A DNA stretch of 64,000 bases, from the NCBI GenBank assembly GCA_039962225.1, contig JAMPKV010000015.1, positions 62,001 through 126,000 of the forward strand. Direction: 5' to 3'. Below the pieces are notes generated by a model. That model searched no databases. It was not told where the DNA came from and saw only the letters and a program-made list of their open reading frames with translations. Each line of letters begins with the position of its first letter. The first letter of the stretch is position 1. Below, one piece after another: positions 16,339-24,975 of the stretch. The translations under genes were made by a program, and so were the position numbers. Origin of the DNA: Microcoleus sp. AS-A8 (GTDB taxonomy: Bacteria; Cyanobacteriota; Cyanobacteriia; Cyanobacteriales; Coleofasciculaceae).

Positions 16339-18894
16339 ATGCCTCTACAGATGCAAAAACGTACTCGCGGTTACGTCCTCACTCCCGAAGGCGCGAAAAA
16401 ACTCGAAGCTGCTAAACGAGAGTGGGAAACCCAGCATGAAGCCAGGTGTACCGAGGAAAAGATGAACGAACTGACCAGTCCTTATAAGGAACGTGGTTTA
16501 GACGTTGGCACGATTAGGAAAATATTTAAGGGTGAAAAAACGGTTGATAAGAAATCTATTCACTGTCTTTTTAGTGCTTTCAACCTGCAACTAGATGATG
16601 ATGACCTTACTTCTGAACCTCAAGCCTGCCTGCCAAAGCTAGACCCGAACTTCTTAGGACGAGATGAGGCGATCGCAAACCTCAAAACCACTGTTAGCCA
16701 AGGGGATGAGTTGGACTTCGATGCTTTGGTGGAGAAAGTGCGATCGCATCCCTATTTCCATGACAAGATACAAGAGCAGTGCGGACGCCTACGCATCTTG
16801 GATGTTGAGTTGCTGGTTGGTATAGACCACATTTACATTGATGTAAATGTTCTGGAAAAGCTGCCCAGCAACAGACGTTTAGAACTTTCTGACTTTCATG
16901 GTTTCAACCCAGCTACAGATGATTTTGACCGCTTGGGTTTAGGTAACGTGCGTGAGCCACAAGTACCAGGACTAGAGGCAGTGGCAAGGTACTCTAAGCT
17001 GATGGTACTGGGCAAACCAGGGTCAGGAAAAACCACGTTTTTGAAGTTTTTAGCAATTCAGTGTATTCGAGGTGAGTTTCAAAAAGAACGCATACCGATT
17101 TTCATAGAGCTGAAGGTTTTTGCTAAAGATGCCAAGCGAAAAGGTGAATTTAGCTTATTGAATTACATCACCCAAGAATTGTGCATCTGTGATGTTCAGG
17201 CTCAGCAAGTCGAAGAATTACTGCATCAAGGCAAATTTTTTATTTTGCTAGATGGCTTGGATGAAGTTAAAGCAGATATTGGTGATAAAATCTTAACAGA
17301 AGTTTGCGATTTTACTGGAAAGTATTTCAGAAATCACTTTGTTATCACTTGTCGGATTGCTGCACAGTTAGCCACCCAGCGATACAGTTTGAGCTTCACC
17401 GATGTTGAGGTAGCGGATTTTGACGAAGAGCAAATCGAAGCCTTTGCTGAAAAATGGTTTGTAAAGGTTGCTCGGAATTCCAAGGAGAAGGGATTAATTA
17501 AGGCAGGTCAGTTTATTGAGAAGTTGTATCTGCCGGAAACTCAGCAAATCAGAAAACTGGCTGGAACACCCATTTTGCTCAATTTAATTTGCTTAGTGTT
17601 TCTAGAAAAAGCTGATTTCCCCTCTAAACGCTATAAGCTGTATGAACAAGGATTAGGTATTCTACTCGAACGATGGGATGAATCCAAAAACAGTAAACGG
17701 GATGAGGCTTATCAAAACTTATCTTTGGAAGACAAGAAAGAGTTGCTGAGTCAGGTTGCATTCATCACGTTTGAGCGGGGCGATTATTTCTTTGAACAAG
17801 ACCAAATCCAGCAACTCATAGCTAACTATCTCCGAACCTTACCCGATGTCCAAAGTGAACCAAAAGCATTGAAACGAGATAGTAAGGCGGTGCTGAAATC
17901 GATTGAGACCCAACATGGCTTACTGATAGAGCGAGCGCGAGAAATTTACTCCTTTTCTCATCTAACATTTCAAGAGTATTTTACTGCTATCGCAATTGTA
18001 AATAACCCATATGTAGAAAAGGAATTAGAACATTTAGCTAGCTATGTTACAAAGATTCGGTGGCGCGAAGTATTCTTACTAGTATTTGAGATGCTACAGA
18101 AGTCTGAGTATACAGATTTCCTTCTAATGTCTATGACAAAAGAACTGGCGGAATATGCTTCCAGGAATAATAAATTAGAGGATTATTTAAAATGGATTAG
18201 TAAGAAATCTTATTTAGTTAAGACTGAAGTAGGAAATCTATATAAGCCAGTGGTAATACGTTCCCATTATTTTAATTATATTAGAAATATTGGACACAGC
18301 GGTCAGGCTTTTAGGGGCGCAATTAAGGGGTTTGGTGGTTTTTTTAATTACTTGAGTGCAGAGATTAGACCTCAAGGGACTATGGAATTTGATTTTGATA
18401 TTACCGGAATATTTGAGCGATGTTTTGACAGAGCTAACGGTATTTACTATTTTAGGAATGAAGGTAGTACTTTGATTCAGGATATTCAAGAAGCTGCTTA
18501 TTTGGCAACTTATTTTGACAAAATTTGTGCTAAAGCTCCTACTCTTCAATTGAGACAATCACTTGAAAGACTGCGAGATTGCTTACCCCAGTACAATGGA
18601 GATATACAAGAATACAATAAGTGGTGGCAAGATGAAGGTCTAACTTGGCTGAAAAACCTGCATGAAGTAATTAAGTACCGTAACATTATTATGATTGATG
18701 CTAGGCAATGGAGCCAACAAGAGAAAAAACCATTCTGGCAATATAGTGAAGCTACTTGGTTTTTGATCGAATCTCTCCGAGGGAATTGTTTTGTGTCTCC
18801 CGAAGTGCGTCAGGAAATTGAGGAGACGTTGTTCTTACCAAAAGATGAGCTTGAACGGCGACAAGGAGAGGGCAACAACACATCGGGTAGTTGA
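16339..18894 (+). CDS. NACHT-domain STAND ATPase
   Basis: An 851-aa protein. Residues 1-90 hold an HTH-like region (GLDVGTIRKIFKGEKTVDKKSIHCLFSAF read in two parts). The NACHT module follows: P-loop GKPGSGKTTF near residue 225, Walker B FILLDGLDEV near 305, TCRIAAQ sensor, GTPILLNLICLVF and YSFSHLTFQEYF. The last ~250 residues are a helical domain rich in Trp and Arg without recognised repeats, probably the sensor. Bacterial NACHT proteins include anti-phage defence proteins, often with the effector fused or adjacent. Here no fused effector is seen, and the neighbours are a PLD-family protein and a toxin-antitoxin-like pair. The gene is intact. M5 (16351) is an alternative start. Confidence 0.88.
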   Translation: MPLQMQKRTRGYVLTPEGAKKLEAAKREWETQHEARCTEEKMNELTSPYKERGLDVGTIRKIFKGEKTVDKKSIHCLFSAFNLQLDDDDLTSEPQACLPKLDPNFLGRDEAIANLKTTVSQGDELDFDALVEKVRSHPYFHDKIQEQCGRLRILDVELLVGIDHIYIDVNVLEKLPSNRRLELSDFHGFNPATDDFDRLGLGNVREPQVPGLEAVARYSKLMVLGKPGSGKTTFLKFLAIQCIRGEFQKERIPIFIELKVFAKDAKRKGEFSLLNYITQELCICDVQAQQVEELLHQGKFFILLDGLDEVKADIGDKILTEVCDFTGKYFRNHFVITCRIAAQLATQRYSLSFTDVEVADFDEEQIEAFAEKWFVKVARNSKEKGLIKAGQFIEKLYLPETQQIRKLAGTPILLNLICLVFLEKADFPSKRYKLYEQGLGILLERWDESKNSKRDEAYQNLSLEDKKELLSQVAFITFERGDYFFEQDQIQQLIANYLRTLPDVQSEPKALKRDSKAVLKSIETQHGLLIERAREIYSFSHLTFQEYFTAIAIVNNPYVEKELEHLASYVTKIRWREVFLLVFEMLQKSEYTDFLLMSMTKELAEYASRNNKLEDYLKWISKKSYLVKTEVGNLYKPVVIRSHYFNYIRNIGHSGQAFRGAIKGFGGFFNYLSAEIRPQGTMEFDFDITGIFERCFDRANGIYYFRNEGSTLIQDIQEAAYLATYFDKICAKAPTLQLRQSLERLRDCLPQYNGDIQEYNKWWQDEGLTWLKNLHEVIKYRNIIMIDARQWSQQEKKPFWQYSEATWFLIESLRGNCFVSPEVRQEIEETLFLPKDELERRQGEGNNTSGS

Positions 18895-18982
18895 AACAGC
18901 TATCTTGGCTATGCGATCGCATCCCACCACCACCACTCCAAAAGTTCAATTTTCAACCGGATTGAAGGTGCGATCGCCCCAG

Positions 18983-19318
18983 TTAAATAAATTCGACATG
19001 TCCAACCATCTCTTCGGGTTCAAGCAACTCCCAGATGAGAATTAGACTCCGCACAATCTCGCCAATTGACCGAGTACCCTGCTGACAGTAAACAATACCA
19101 TTGTGAGCAACTCCATCTGCATGAAGTCGCAGAAAGTCTGTATCCTGAGTAAAAATTACCCTACCTTGAGAAAGTGCAAACTCCAGTTGTACCTCATCCG
19201 GTGCAGCAATCAGTCCTTCTTCTGAGGTAGTCGTTACATCAATGCCACGACTTCGTAAACCAATGGCTATGGCATTACTGACATTTTCATCCAAGTGGAA
19301 TCGAATCGTTCCCGACAT
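18983..19318 (-). CDS. DUF5615 PIN-like toxin
   Basis: A 111-aa protein with the signature of the DUF5615 PIN-like family: FHLDENVSNAIAIGLRSRG at the start, then VIFTQDTDFLRL with the second acidic pair, and NGIVYCQQG. The acidic residues fit a metal-dependent RNase site. Its start overlaps the end of the upstream DUF433 gene by 32 nt, a typical toxin-antitoxin arrangement with translational coupling. Toxicity is inferred from family and context. It converges with the NACHT gene. Confidence 0.85.
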   Translation of the reverse strand: MSGTIRFHLDENVSNAIAIGLRSRGIDVTTTSEEGLIAAPDEVQLEFALSQGRVIFTQDTDFLRLHADGVAHNGIVYCQQGTRSIGEIVRSLILIWELLEPEEMVGHVEFI

Positions 19319-19622
19319 TTGGATTCCTTAATTTCTGCTGCACTAGAGAAGGAGTTTTAGCCTGCAACTCTTTAGCAAAGGCTTCATCCTCTCGAATTTG
19401 TTGTCTGATTTCTTGTAGATGATCGTGATAATAAGCCAAAGCTGCGTACACATCAGCTAAAGTGATTCCCGGATACTGAGATACAATCTCATCCGGTGAA
19501 AGTCCCATCCGTTCGTGCCAGATTACAATATCCTGCACTTTAATCCGATGCCCAGCGATGCGTGGCTTGCCCCCACATACGTCAGGAGTGATTTCGATAT
19601 GTTCTGATATCACCGATTCCAT
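19287..19622 (-). CDS. DUF433 antitoxin-like protein
   Basis: A ~111-aa protein with the DUF433 core (EITPDVCGGKPRIAGHRIKVQDIVIWHERMG read in parts), a winged HTH-like fold. ATG 19622 is chosen because AAGGA is 6 nt upstream; ATG 19628 and GTG 19646 are in frame. It precedes and overlaps a DUF5615 PIN-like gene, so it is the likely antitoxin and autoregulator. The last ~40 residues (QQIREDEAFAKELQAK) are helical and charged, suited to binding the toxin. Confidence 0.85.
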   Translation of the reverse strand: MESVISEHIEITPDVCGGKPRIAGHRIKVQDIVIWHERMGLSPDEIVSQYPGITLADVYAALAYYHDHLQEIRQQIREDEAFAKELQAKTPSLVQQKLRNPNVGNDSIPLG

Positions 19623-19734
19623 AGGCATCCTTGCAACGAGCGGCACAATGCTTATTATGATTACAGCTTAGTAAAAAGTTTACTAAAAGCTCTGACTTTA
19701 TTAGGAGGTTCCTCTAGCAGTCATTAGATTAGCC

Positions 19735-20511
19735 CTACATCCGAGAAAATTCTCCAGAAAACCTTTCAAAACACTCACCGCGCATCACAGGTACAGAATC
19801 GAGCAAGTTCAATTGCAAGGCGTACCGCACATCAGCTTCAAATCCTGCCTCTCGCAATTCCCGCCCACTTCCACAATCCCAAATAATTTCCTCCAAATCG
19901 TTTTGAACAGACTGGAAGGAACCCTGACAAACACGAGCTTCAGGTGACTTCTCATACTCCAAATACGATAAGATTGCCCCTGCACCCAGATAATCCTCAA
20001 TGGCTACCCGCAATTGCCCTTCCTCAGAAGGCATTAACCACTGTTCTCCACAGGCGATGATTGTCACTGATAAATCAGTAGTACTGACAACCTGTGATAC
20101 TGCATTAGCAACAGCTTTTGCATTCACCAATGCCCCAGCGAACAGGTAAGGAACTGCACGAGACAAGCGGCTACAAGTTGCCCCATTGGGAGAAGGAAGA
20201 ACAATCTTCGTTCCCGACTCTAGCCCCAAGTAGGATAGAGGCGATAGGGAAAAGCGTCCCTTTTGCGGTACATCTCTCCGATTCACAGCAGCTTCACCAC
20301 CGATGCGCCGTGCAAAGGCGGCTGCATCCTCTGTTTTTCCACAGGGATAAACCACACCACCTTGATGCACGGCACAGGCAACGGCTGTGGAAAAGCTAAG
20401 GGTATCAACAACAACGATAATGTCTCCTCTTTCTGCTGCCTGAATAGCACCTCGCTGTCCCCAATCGAGTTTACAGGGGTACCGATACTGGGAAAAGGGA
20501 TTTGGGTTCAT
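19735..20511 (-). CDS. comB: 2-phosphosulfolactate phosphatase family protein
   Basis: A 258-aa member of the ComB family, named for 2-phosphosulfolactate phosphatase of coenzyme M synthesis. Cyanobacteria do not make coenzyme M, so the true substrate here is uncertain. Family features are VVVDTLSFSTAVACAV, the LPSPNGATCSRL loop and IIACGEQW. Length is normal. It is monocistronic, between the toxin-antitoxin pair and a glycosyltransferase. The family assignment is confident; the reaction is not proven. Confidence 0.85.
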   Translation of the reverse strand: MNPNPFSQYRYPCKLDWGQRGAIQAAERGDIIVVVDTLSFSTAVACAVHQGGVVYPCGKTEDAAAFARRIGGEAAVNRRDVPQKGRFSLSPLSYLGLESGTKIVLPSPNGATCSRLSRAVPYLFAGALVNAKAVANAVSQVVSTTDLSVTIIACGEQWLMPSEEGQLRVAIEDYLGAGAILSYLEYEKSPEARVCQGSFQSVQNDLEEIIWDCGSGRELREAGFEADVRYALQLNLLDSVPVMRGECFERFSGEFSRM

Positions 20512-20586
20512 CTTTTCTCGTGCAATTCTTCAGGCAGCAGTCGGAATTAGAGACAAAAAACCGTTGTGCTGGGAAGGAATTAAAAC

Positions 20587-21777
20587 TTAGAGCCAGACAA
20601 CTTGCGATCGCTCACTCACAACTTGCTCAAAAACTGCCTCAGTTTGCTTGGCAATTTTAGACCAACTGAAACGTCGCTCTAAATCTTCATAAGCATTATC
20701 AATCAACCACTGAGTATAGCCAGGGTTTTTCAACACTTCCAAAATCCCCCAAGCCAGAGAGTCGGGGTTGTTGGCGTAGGTGACAATGCCAGTCTTGGTG
20801 TGTCGCACCACCTCTGGGAATCCCCCGGTATCGGAAACAACCACAGGGACACGGGCTGCAAAGCTTTCTAGAGCGACAATACCAAAGGGTTCATAGAGAC
20901 TGGGGAAAACTGCACAATCTGCGATCGTTTGGAACTTATCCAGGTCAGCGTCGCACATAAAACCCGTAAAATAGCATTTGTGACCAATCCCCAAATCCCA
21001 AGCTTGCTTCTTTAAGTGGTCGGTATTACCACCACCGATAATCACAACCTTGGCATAGCCCCCCATTTCCCACAGGACTTTTTGGGCAGCGCTGATAAGA
21101 ACAGACACGCCCTTTTCATAGGTCATACGACCCACATAGTAGAATATTTTCTCTCCATCATCAGCAAAGCGGCGACGGAAGTTCCAGTGGTCAAATTCTG
21201 GAGTACGGTGTTTCTTTTCAGGTCGGACGCCGTTATAAATCACATCCATTTTGTCCCAAGGCGTATCTAAGGCGCGTTCCACTTCCCGCCGCATATATTC
21301 AGTACAGACAATCACCCGCCAAGCATCATAGGCAAGCAGTTTTTCTTTGCCACAAATGTAATGGTGGGTTTCGTTGTAAAGACCGTTATAACGACCAAAT
21401 TCTGTGGCGTGAATCGTCGCCACCATTGGAATTTTGAAGTTATGCTTCAGTGCGATCGCGGCATCTCCCACTAGCCAATCATGGGCATGAATCAAATCAA
21501 AAGGCCCTTCTTCTAGAAGAAGTTTGCCCCCATGAAGCCCCATGCTGTCGTTCAAATTCACAATCCAGTGAAAGAAGTCATGACTGGGAGCAACGGGTAC
21601 CCGATGGATATGAACACCATCCACAACTTCATAAAGCGGCGCTTCTCCGAACTCCACAGTAATTAAGTGGACTTCATGCCCTAATTTAACGATTTCTGGA
21701 TATAACTCCGCCACATGGCGCGCAATTCCCCCAACAATCCGGGGCGGAAATTCCCAGGCAAGTACCAATATCTTCAT
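20587..21777 (-). CDS. glycosyltransferase family 4 (glycogen synthase-like)
   Basis: A 396-aa retaining GT-B enzyme. The N-terminal WEFPPRIVGGIARHVAELY is the sugar-nucleotide loop also seen in glycogen synthases. IHAHDWLVGDAA, FYYVGRMTYEKGVSVLI and the C-terminal donor motif PSLYEPFGIVALESFA follow. GGIA replaces the KTGGLADV of true GlgA, so it is a GlgA-like GT4 rather than the main glycogen synthase. Start ATG 21777 has GGGAAGC upstream. It may act on a storage or surface glucan; the acceptor is unknown. Confidence 0.88.
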   Translation of the reverse strand: MKILVLAWEFPPRIVGGIARHVAELYPEIVKLGHEVHLITVEFGEAPLYEVVDGVHIHRVPVAPSHDFFHWIVNLNDSMGLHGGKLLLEEGPFDLIHAHDWLVGDAAIALKHNFKIPMVATIHATEFGRYNGLYNETHHYICGKEKLLAYDAWRVIVCTEYMRREVERALDTPWDKMDVIYNGVRPEKKHRTPEFDHWNFRRRFADDGEKIFYYVGRMTYEKGVSVLISAAQKVLWEMGGYAKVVIIGGGNTDHLKKQAWDLGIGHKCYFTGFMCDADLDKFQTIADCAVFPSLYEPFGIVALESFAARVPVVVSDTGGFPEVVRHTKTGIVTYANNPDSLAWGILEVLKNPGYTQWLIDNAYEDLERRFSWSKIAKQTEAVFEQVVSERSQVVWL

Positions 21778-21992
21778 TGCTTCCCCAATCCCTACACTTT
21801 AAACAGGTCTACAAACTGACATATTGCTCAAATTTTATTGAATAGATGCAATTGTACTTAGCTGCCAGACAAAAATCTTTTTGGTGTCTCGGCAAACAGT
21901 TCTGAATCAAACTCCACTGATGAATCTGGGGAATCGGGAGATGTAACCTTAATTTTTCCGGTGCGGCTATGACGAAAAGGGAATAACTCACT

Positions 21993-22340
21993 ATGAGTAT
22001 TCTTTGCCGCCAAGTTTCTCTTGCCGAACTGACTACCAGCGCCCGTGCCTATCGACGCCGCTGGCAGATAGGAATTGAAGCCGCAATAATAACACATCAA
22101 GGAAAAACACTGGGGTTCATTGTCCCCCTAGAAATTTTTAATAGTTTGTCTCCTGAATCCGTGTGTAGAATGCCCCTACGAGATTTACAACCTTGGCTGT
22201 TTCAAAATCGACAAGGGTGGATTGAAGGTATTATGGACGGGCTTACACTGACTTGGCATAGCAGAGAAGTCTTGGGCTTTGTTCATCCACGCCACAGTGT
22301 TCAGTTACCGTTGCCAGTGATTCATTCGCCGAAACACTAA
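21993..22340 (+). CDS. small hypothetical protein, Phd-like N-terminus
   Basis: A 115-aa unrecognised protein. Its N-terminal half (VSLAELTTSARAYRRRW, then AAIITHQGKTLGFIVPL) resembles the strand-helix-strand pattern of Phd/YefM antitoxins, in which a residue stretch like this precedes VLVPL. The C-terminal half contains LQPWLFQNRQGWIEG and is Trp-rich, and I see no known motif. No toxin gene is adjacent. It looks coding from codon pattern and absence of a better overlapping frame. Function unknown. Confidence 0.55.
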   Translation: MSILCRQVSLAELTTSARAYRRRWQIGIEAAIITHQGKTLGFIVPLEIFNSLSPESVCRMPLRDLQPWLFQNRQGWIEGIMDGLTLTWHSREVLGFVHPRHSVQLPLPVIHSPKH

Positions 22341-22400
22341 TGTCTGACTCCCGCTACTTCCTCAGACTTTAGCTGCTCGGTTATTTGTGCCGTGCTGGTT

Positions 22401-22547
22401 TATAATGTCTCCGCCCTAGGTTTGACAAACAATTAGGGGGGTGAGTCTCCCCTCAGTCTGGAGAGTCTAGTAATAGTGTATTCACTTTCAGGGGACATCT
22501 ACCATGTTCCTTCATTACCGCCCAGCTTTTTTCGCTGGGCTTTCTTG
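22401..22547 (+). ncRNA. candidate small RNA with terminator
   Basis: TATAAT at 22401-22406 is a consensus -10 box, though no good -35 is present. About 115 bp downstream is an intrinsic terminator with a perfect 7-bp stem. The intervening ~130 nt contain no open frame. They include a pyrimidine-rich single-stranded stretch, CATCTACCATGTTCCTTCA, just before the terminator. Such a stretch could pair with ribosome-binding sites. Size and layout resemble the photosynthesis regulator PsrR1 (SyR1) of other cyanobacteria, but I cannot confirm homology. Confidence 0.4.
22520..22545 (+). terminator. intrinsic terminator of the candidate small RNA
   Basis: GCCCAGC and GCTGGGC form a perfect 7-bp stem around a 7-nt T-rich loop, followed by TTTCTTGTT. 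Confidence 0.7.
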
Positions 22548-22768
22548 TTGCTTAAGGATTGGCACTCGGTTTGACCGAAGACTTGTCCAAGAGACAATCG
22601 CAAAAAATCTTAACGTTAGGAACGACAACCCCGAATTTATCTCCGGGATTTCTCGGAATTTTGATCTATAGAGTTCAAAATCTCGTTTAACAGTTCAGTA
22701 TTTTCCCGCTATCGCTGAACGGTCTACCCAGTTTATAAATGAAATGATTTAACTAAACACATGCCTTG

Positions 22769-22801
22769 CCCGCTGTCCTCTAGCCAGCGGGTTTTATTTT
22801 T
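22769..22801 (+). terminator. second intrinsic terminator-like hairpin
   Basis: CCCGCT (22769-22774) pairs with AGCGGG (22786-22791), followed by TTTTATTTTT. It lies 220 bp beyond the first terminator with no gene in between, so it may end a second short transcript. Confidence 0.6.
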
Positions 22802-22825
22802 CGGGAGAGTTCGGACAGTTATAGC

Positions 22826-22859
22826 AAAAGGCAGAAGGCACAAGGCACAAGGCAGAAGG
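22826..22859. repeat. heptad short tandem repeats (AAGGCAG/AAGGCAC)
   Basis: Five consecutive 7-bp units of the form AAAGGCAG, AAGGCAC, AAGGCAC, AAGGCAG, AAGG. Same family as 9986-10021 on the other strand. Confidence 0.7.
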
Positions 22860-23010
22860 TTTATTACTGCTAAGTCGTCGTTTCAGCCGTTAGGGCTGTC
22901 CTAACCTTTATGGCGACAGCTATAGTTCTCTAGATGAACAAAATCTGACCCAACTGCATAACAGGGACTGATTTTAGAGATAGATACTTATAAGACTGGA
23001 AATTAATATT

Positions 23011-23030
23011 CCGCACCCACCAGGGTGCGG
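23011..23030 (-). terminator. perfect 8-bp hairpin downstream of panC/cmk
   Basis: CCGCACCC-ACCA-GGGTGCGG, a perfect 8-bp stem with a 4-nt loop, 53 bp past the panC/cmk stop. No strong U tract follows on the minus strand; on the plus strand ATTCTTT follows. It could act in either direction. Confidence 0.55.
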
Positions 23031-23082
23031 ATTCTTTGTGAAAGAAAGTCCAGCCACCTCGCCATCACACCTCTATTGATGG

Positions 23083-24693
23083 TCATCCCATGGATCTCAC
23101 CTCTAGGGATAAGGGGCTGGCTTGGAGATTTCGGTAAAGACTGACAATGCGTTCGGTAACCTCTGTGATACTAAGACCATCCGTGACGACTTCAATGGCA
23201 TCAGTAGCCTTGCGTAGGGGTGCCAAAGCACGAGTGCTATCACGGATGTCACGCTGTTGAATATCCTGTTCTAGCTGCTCTAAACTCACCATCGGCAGTT
23301 CTTGGTCTTTGAGGTCTTGTTGGCGTCGCCTTGCCCTTTCTTGAACAGAGGCGGTTAAGAAAATTTTGAGTTCGGCATCGGGAAAAACGTGGGTGCCAAT
23401 ATCACGACCTTCGACCACAATGCCACCCTGACAACCCCACTGCTGCTGTTGTTTGACTAACTCCCGCCGCACCGCTGGTTGAGCCGCGATCGCAGATACA
23501 TTACCCGTGACTTCCTGGGAACGAATGGCTTGGGTGACATCCTCTCCATCAATCCAAACGCGATAGCGCAAGGGTAAGGAGTCCTGGAGGGTTAGTGCTG
23601 GCTCTTCCTGTTGCTCATTAGTCAGATAAATTTGAGACTGGCTGACGAGTTCGGCGATCGCTGATTCATTGTCTAGATCAATTCCGGCTTCCATTACCCG
23701 CCAAGTTACAGCACGATACATGGCACCCGTATCCAGATGCATCAGCCCTAAAGACTGAGCCACTCGGCGGGCAACGGTGGATTTCCCAGCCCCTGCCGGC
23801 CCGTCAATGGCTACAATGGGCTGACGGTTATAGAGCAGGATGTTGTCGATTAAACGAGTGGTTCCTAGACGTGCTGCGATCGCCAATAAGCCACAGTCCT
23901 CCACTTGCTCTAACGGCGTCAGCGTTTTGGGATGAACCAGTTCAACGTACTCCACTTGCAGTTCACTCACCCCAGCCAATTCTGACTTCACTGCCTCAAT
24001 CAGACTCACGCCATCGCGCTCCCCCGATTTAAACACCTTCTGGGCTTGCTGCAAAGCTTGAAATAGGAGCGGTGCTTGAGCTTTTTGCGAGGGGGACAAA
24101 TATTGATTGCGGGAACTCAGAGCGAGTCCAGATGCTTCCCGCACAATGGGACAAGCGACAATTTCCACTGACCCATTTAAATCCGCTACGATGCGCCGGA
24201 TAATCGCTAGTTGCTGTGCATCCTTCTGACCGAAATAAGCACGCTCTGGTTGTACGAGGTTCAACAGCTTTGTCACCACTGTCGCGACTCCCTGAAAGTG
24301 TCCCTGGCGAGAGCGACCACATAATACAGAAGTCATCGTGGTAGGTGGAACGACCTGAGTCACCTGGATACCCATGTCTGAGCTTGACAGATGATTTCCG
24401 TAAAATTCGACCACCGTCGGGGCAAAAATTACATCCACTCCCAGCCGTTCACACTGTTGTTGATCCTGTTCCAACTGTCGTGGGTATCGCTGTAAATCTT
24501 CAGTTGGGCCAAACTGTAGTGGATTCACAAAAATGCTGACAATGACTAGGCCATTTTCCTGTCTTGCCCGCTCAATTAAACTAAAGTGACCCCTATGCAA
24601 GGCTCCCATGGTCGGGACAAGACCAACATCCTTACCGTTGCGGTAACGTTCTAAGTAGCAGAGCAATCCCGCTGTTGTCGTAAACAGGCGCAT
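23083..24693 (-). CDS. panC/cmk: bifunctional pantoate-beta-alanine ligase / cytidylate kinase
   Basis: A 536-aa fusion found in cyanobacteria. Residues 1-280 are PanC, which joins pantoate and beta-alanine with ATP to give pantothenate. LVPTMGALHRGHFSLI carries the ATP-binding HRGH, and QGVATVVTKLLNLVQP and ASGLALSSRNQYLS follow. From about residue 293 the CMP kinase domain begins, with P-loop IDGPAGAGKSTVARR, then HLDTGAMYRAVTW and VVEGRDIGTHVFPDA. Both active sites appear complete. The gene is monocistronic with a hairpin after the stop. It ties coenzyme A and pyrimidine nucleotide supply in one polypeptide. Confidence 0.96.
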   Translation of the reverse strand: MRLFTTTAGLLCYLERYRNGKDVGLVPTMGALHRGHFSLIERARQENGLVIVSIFVNPLQFGPTEDLQRYPRQLEQDQQQCERLGVDVIFAPTVVEFYGNHLSSSDMGIQVTQVVPPTTMTSVLCGRSRQGHFQGVATVVTKLLNLVQPERAYFGQKDAQQLAIIRRIVADLNGSVEIVACPIVREASGLALSSRNQYLSPSQKAQAPLLFQALQQAQKVFKSGERDGVSLIEAVKSELAGVSELQVEYVELVHPKTLTPLEQVEDCGLLAIAARLGTTRLIDNILLYNRQPIVAIDGPAGAGKSTVARRVAQSLGLMHLDTGAMYRAVTWRVMEAGIDLDNESAIAELVSQSQIYLTNEQQEEPALTLQDSLPLRYRVWIDGEDVTQAIRSQEVTGNVSAIAAQPAVRRELVKQQQQWGCQGGIVVEGRDIGTHVFPDAELKIFLTASVQERARRRQQDLKDQELPMVSLEQLEQDIQQRDIRDSTRALAPLRKATDAIEVVTDGLSITEVTERIVSLYRNLQASPLSLEVRSMG

Positions 24694-24828
24694 GAAATTC
24701 TAGAATTTGGATTTTAGCTGAAATCGCCGGAATCCCCACGCCGTCCCGTAGGGTAGCAATGGGAGGAGCATCACCTTGATGTTAGCAATTCGATGACTTC
24801 CAGCCAGTCAGCGATGGGTCTAACAAGG

Positions 24829-24858
24829 GAAGCCCCCCGCTTTGAGCCGGAGGGCTTC
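24829..24858 (-). terminator. hairpin between rlpA-like gene and panC/cmk
   Basis: GAAGCCC (24829-24835) pairs with GGGCTTC (24852-24858), with a CC/GG extension inside. It lies 118 bp past the stop of the RlpA-like gene. No clear U tract, so termination is only probable. Confidence 0.45.
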
Positions 24859-24975
24859 ACTTCAAAAATTCTAAAGCTAAAAATCCAAAAATAGAGGGGT
24901 TGGCTGGCGTTCTGACCTTTGGAATTGGGTCTTAAGTTCACAGCACTCCAGCAGGGGAGGCTTGCCCCTGTGCCA

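Noticed and set aside
22680-23050. Possible RNase P or 6S RNA in the gene-free region
   Set aside because: The conserved core elements (for example GAGGAAAGTCC for RNase P) are absent; AAGAAAGTCC near 23042 is only a partial chance match.
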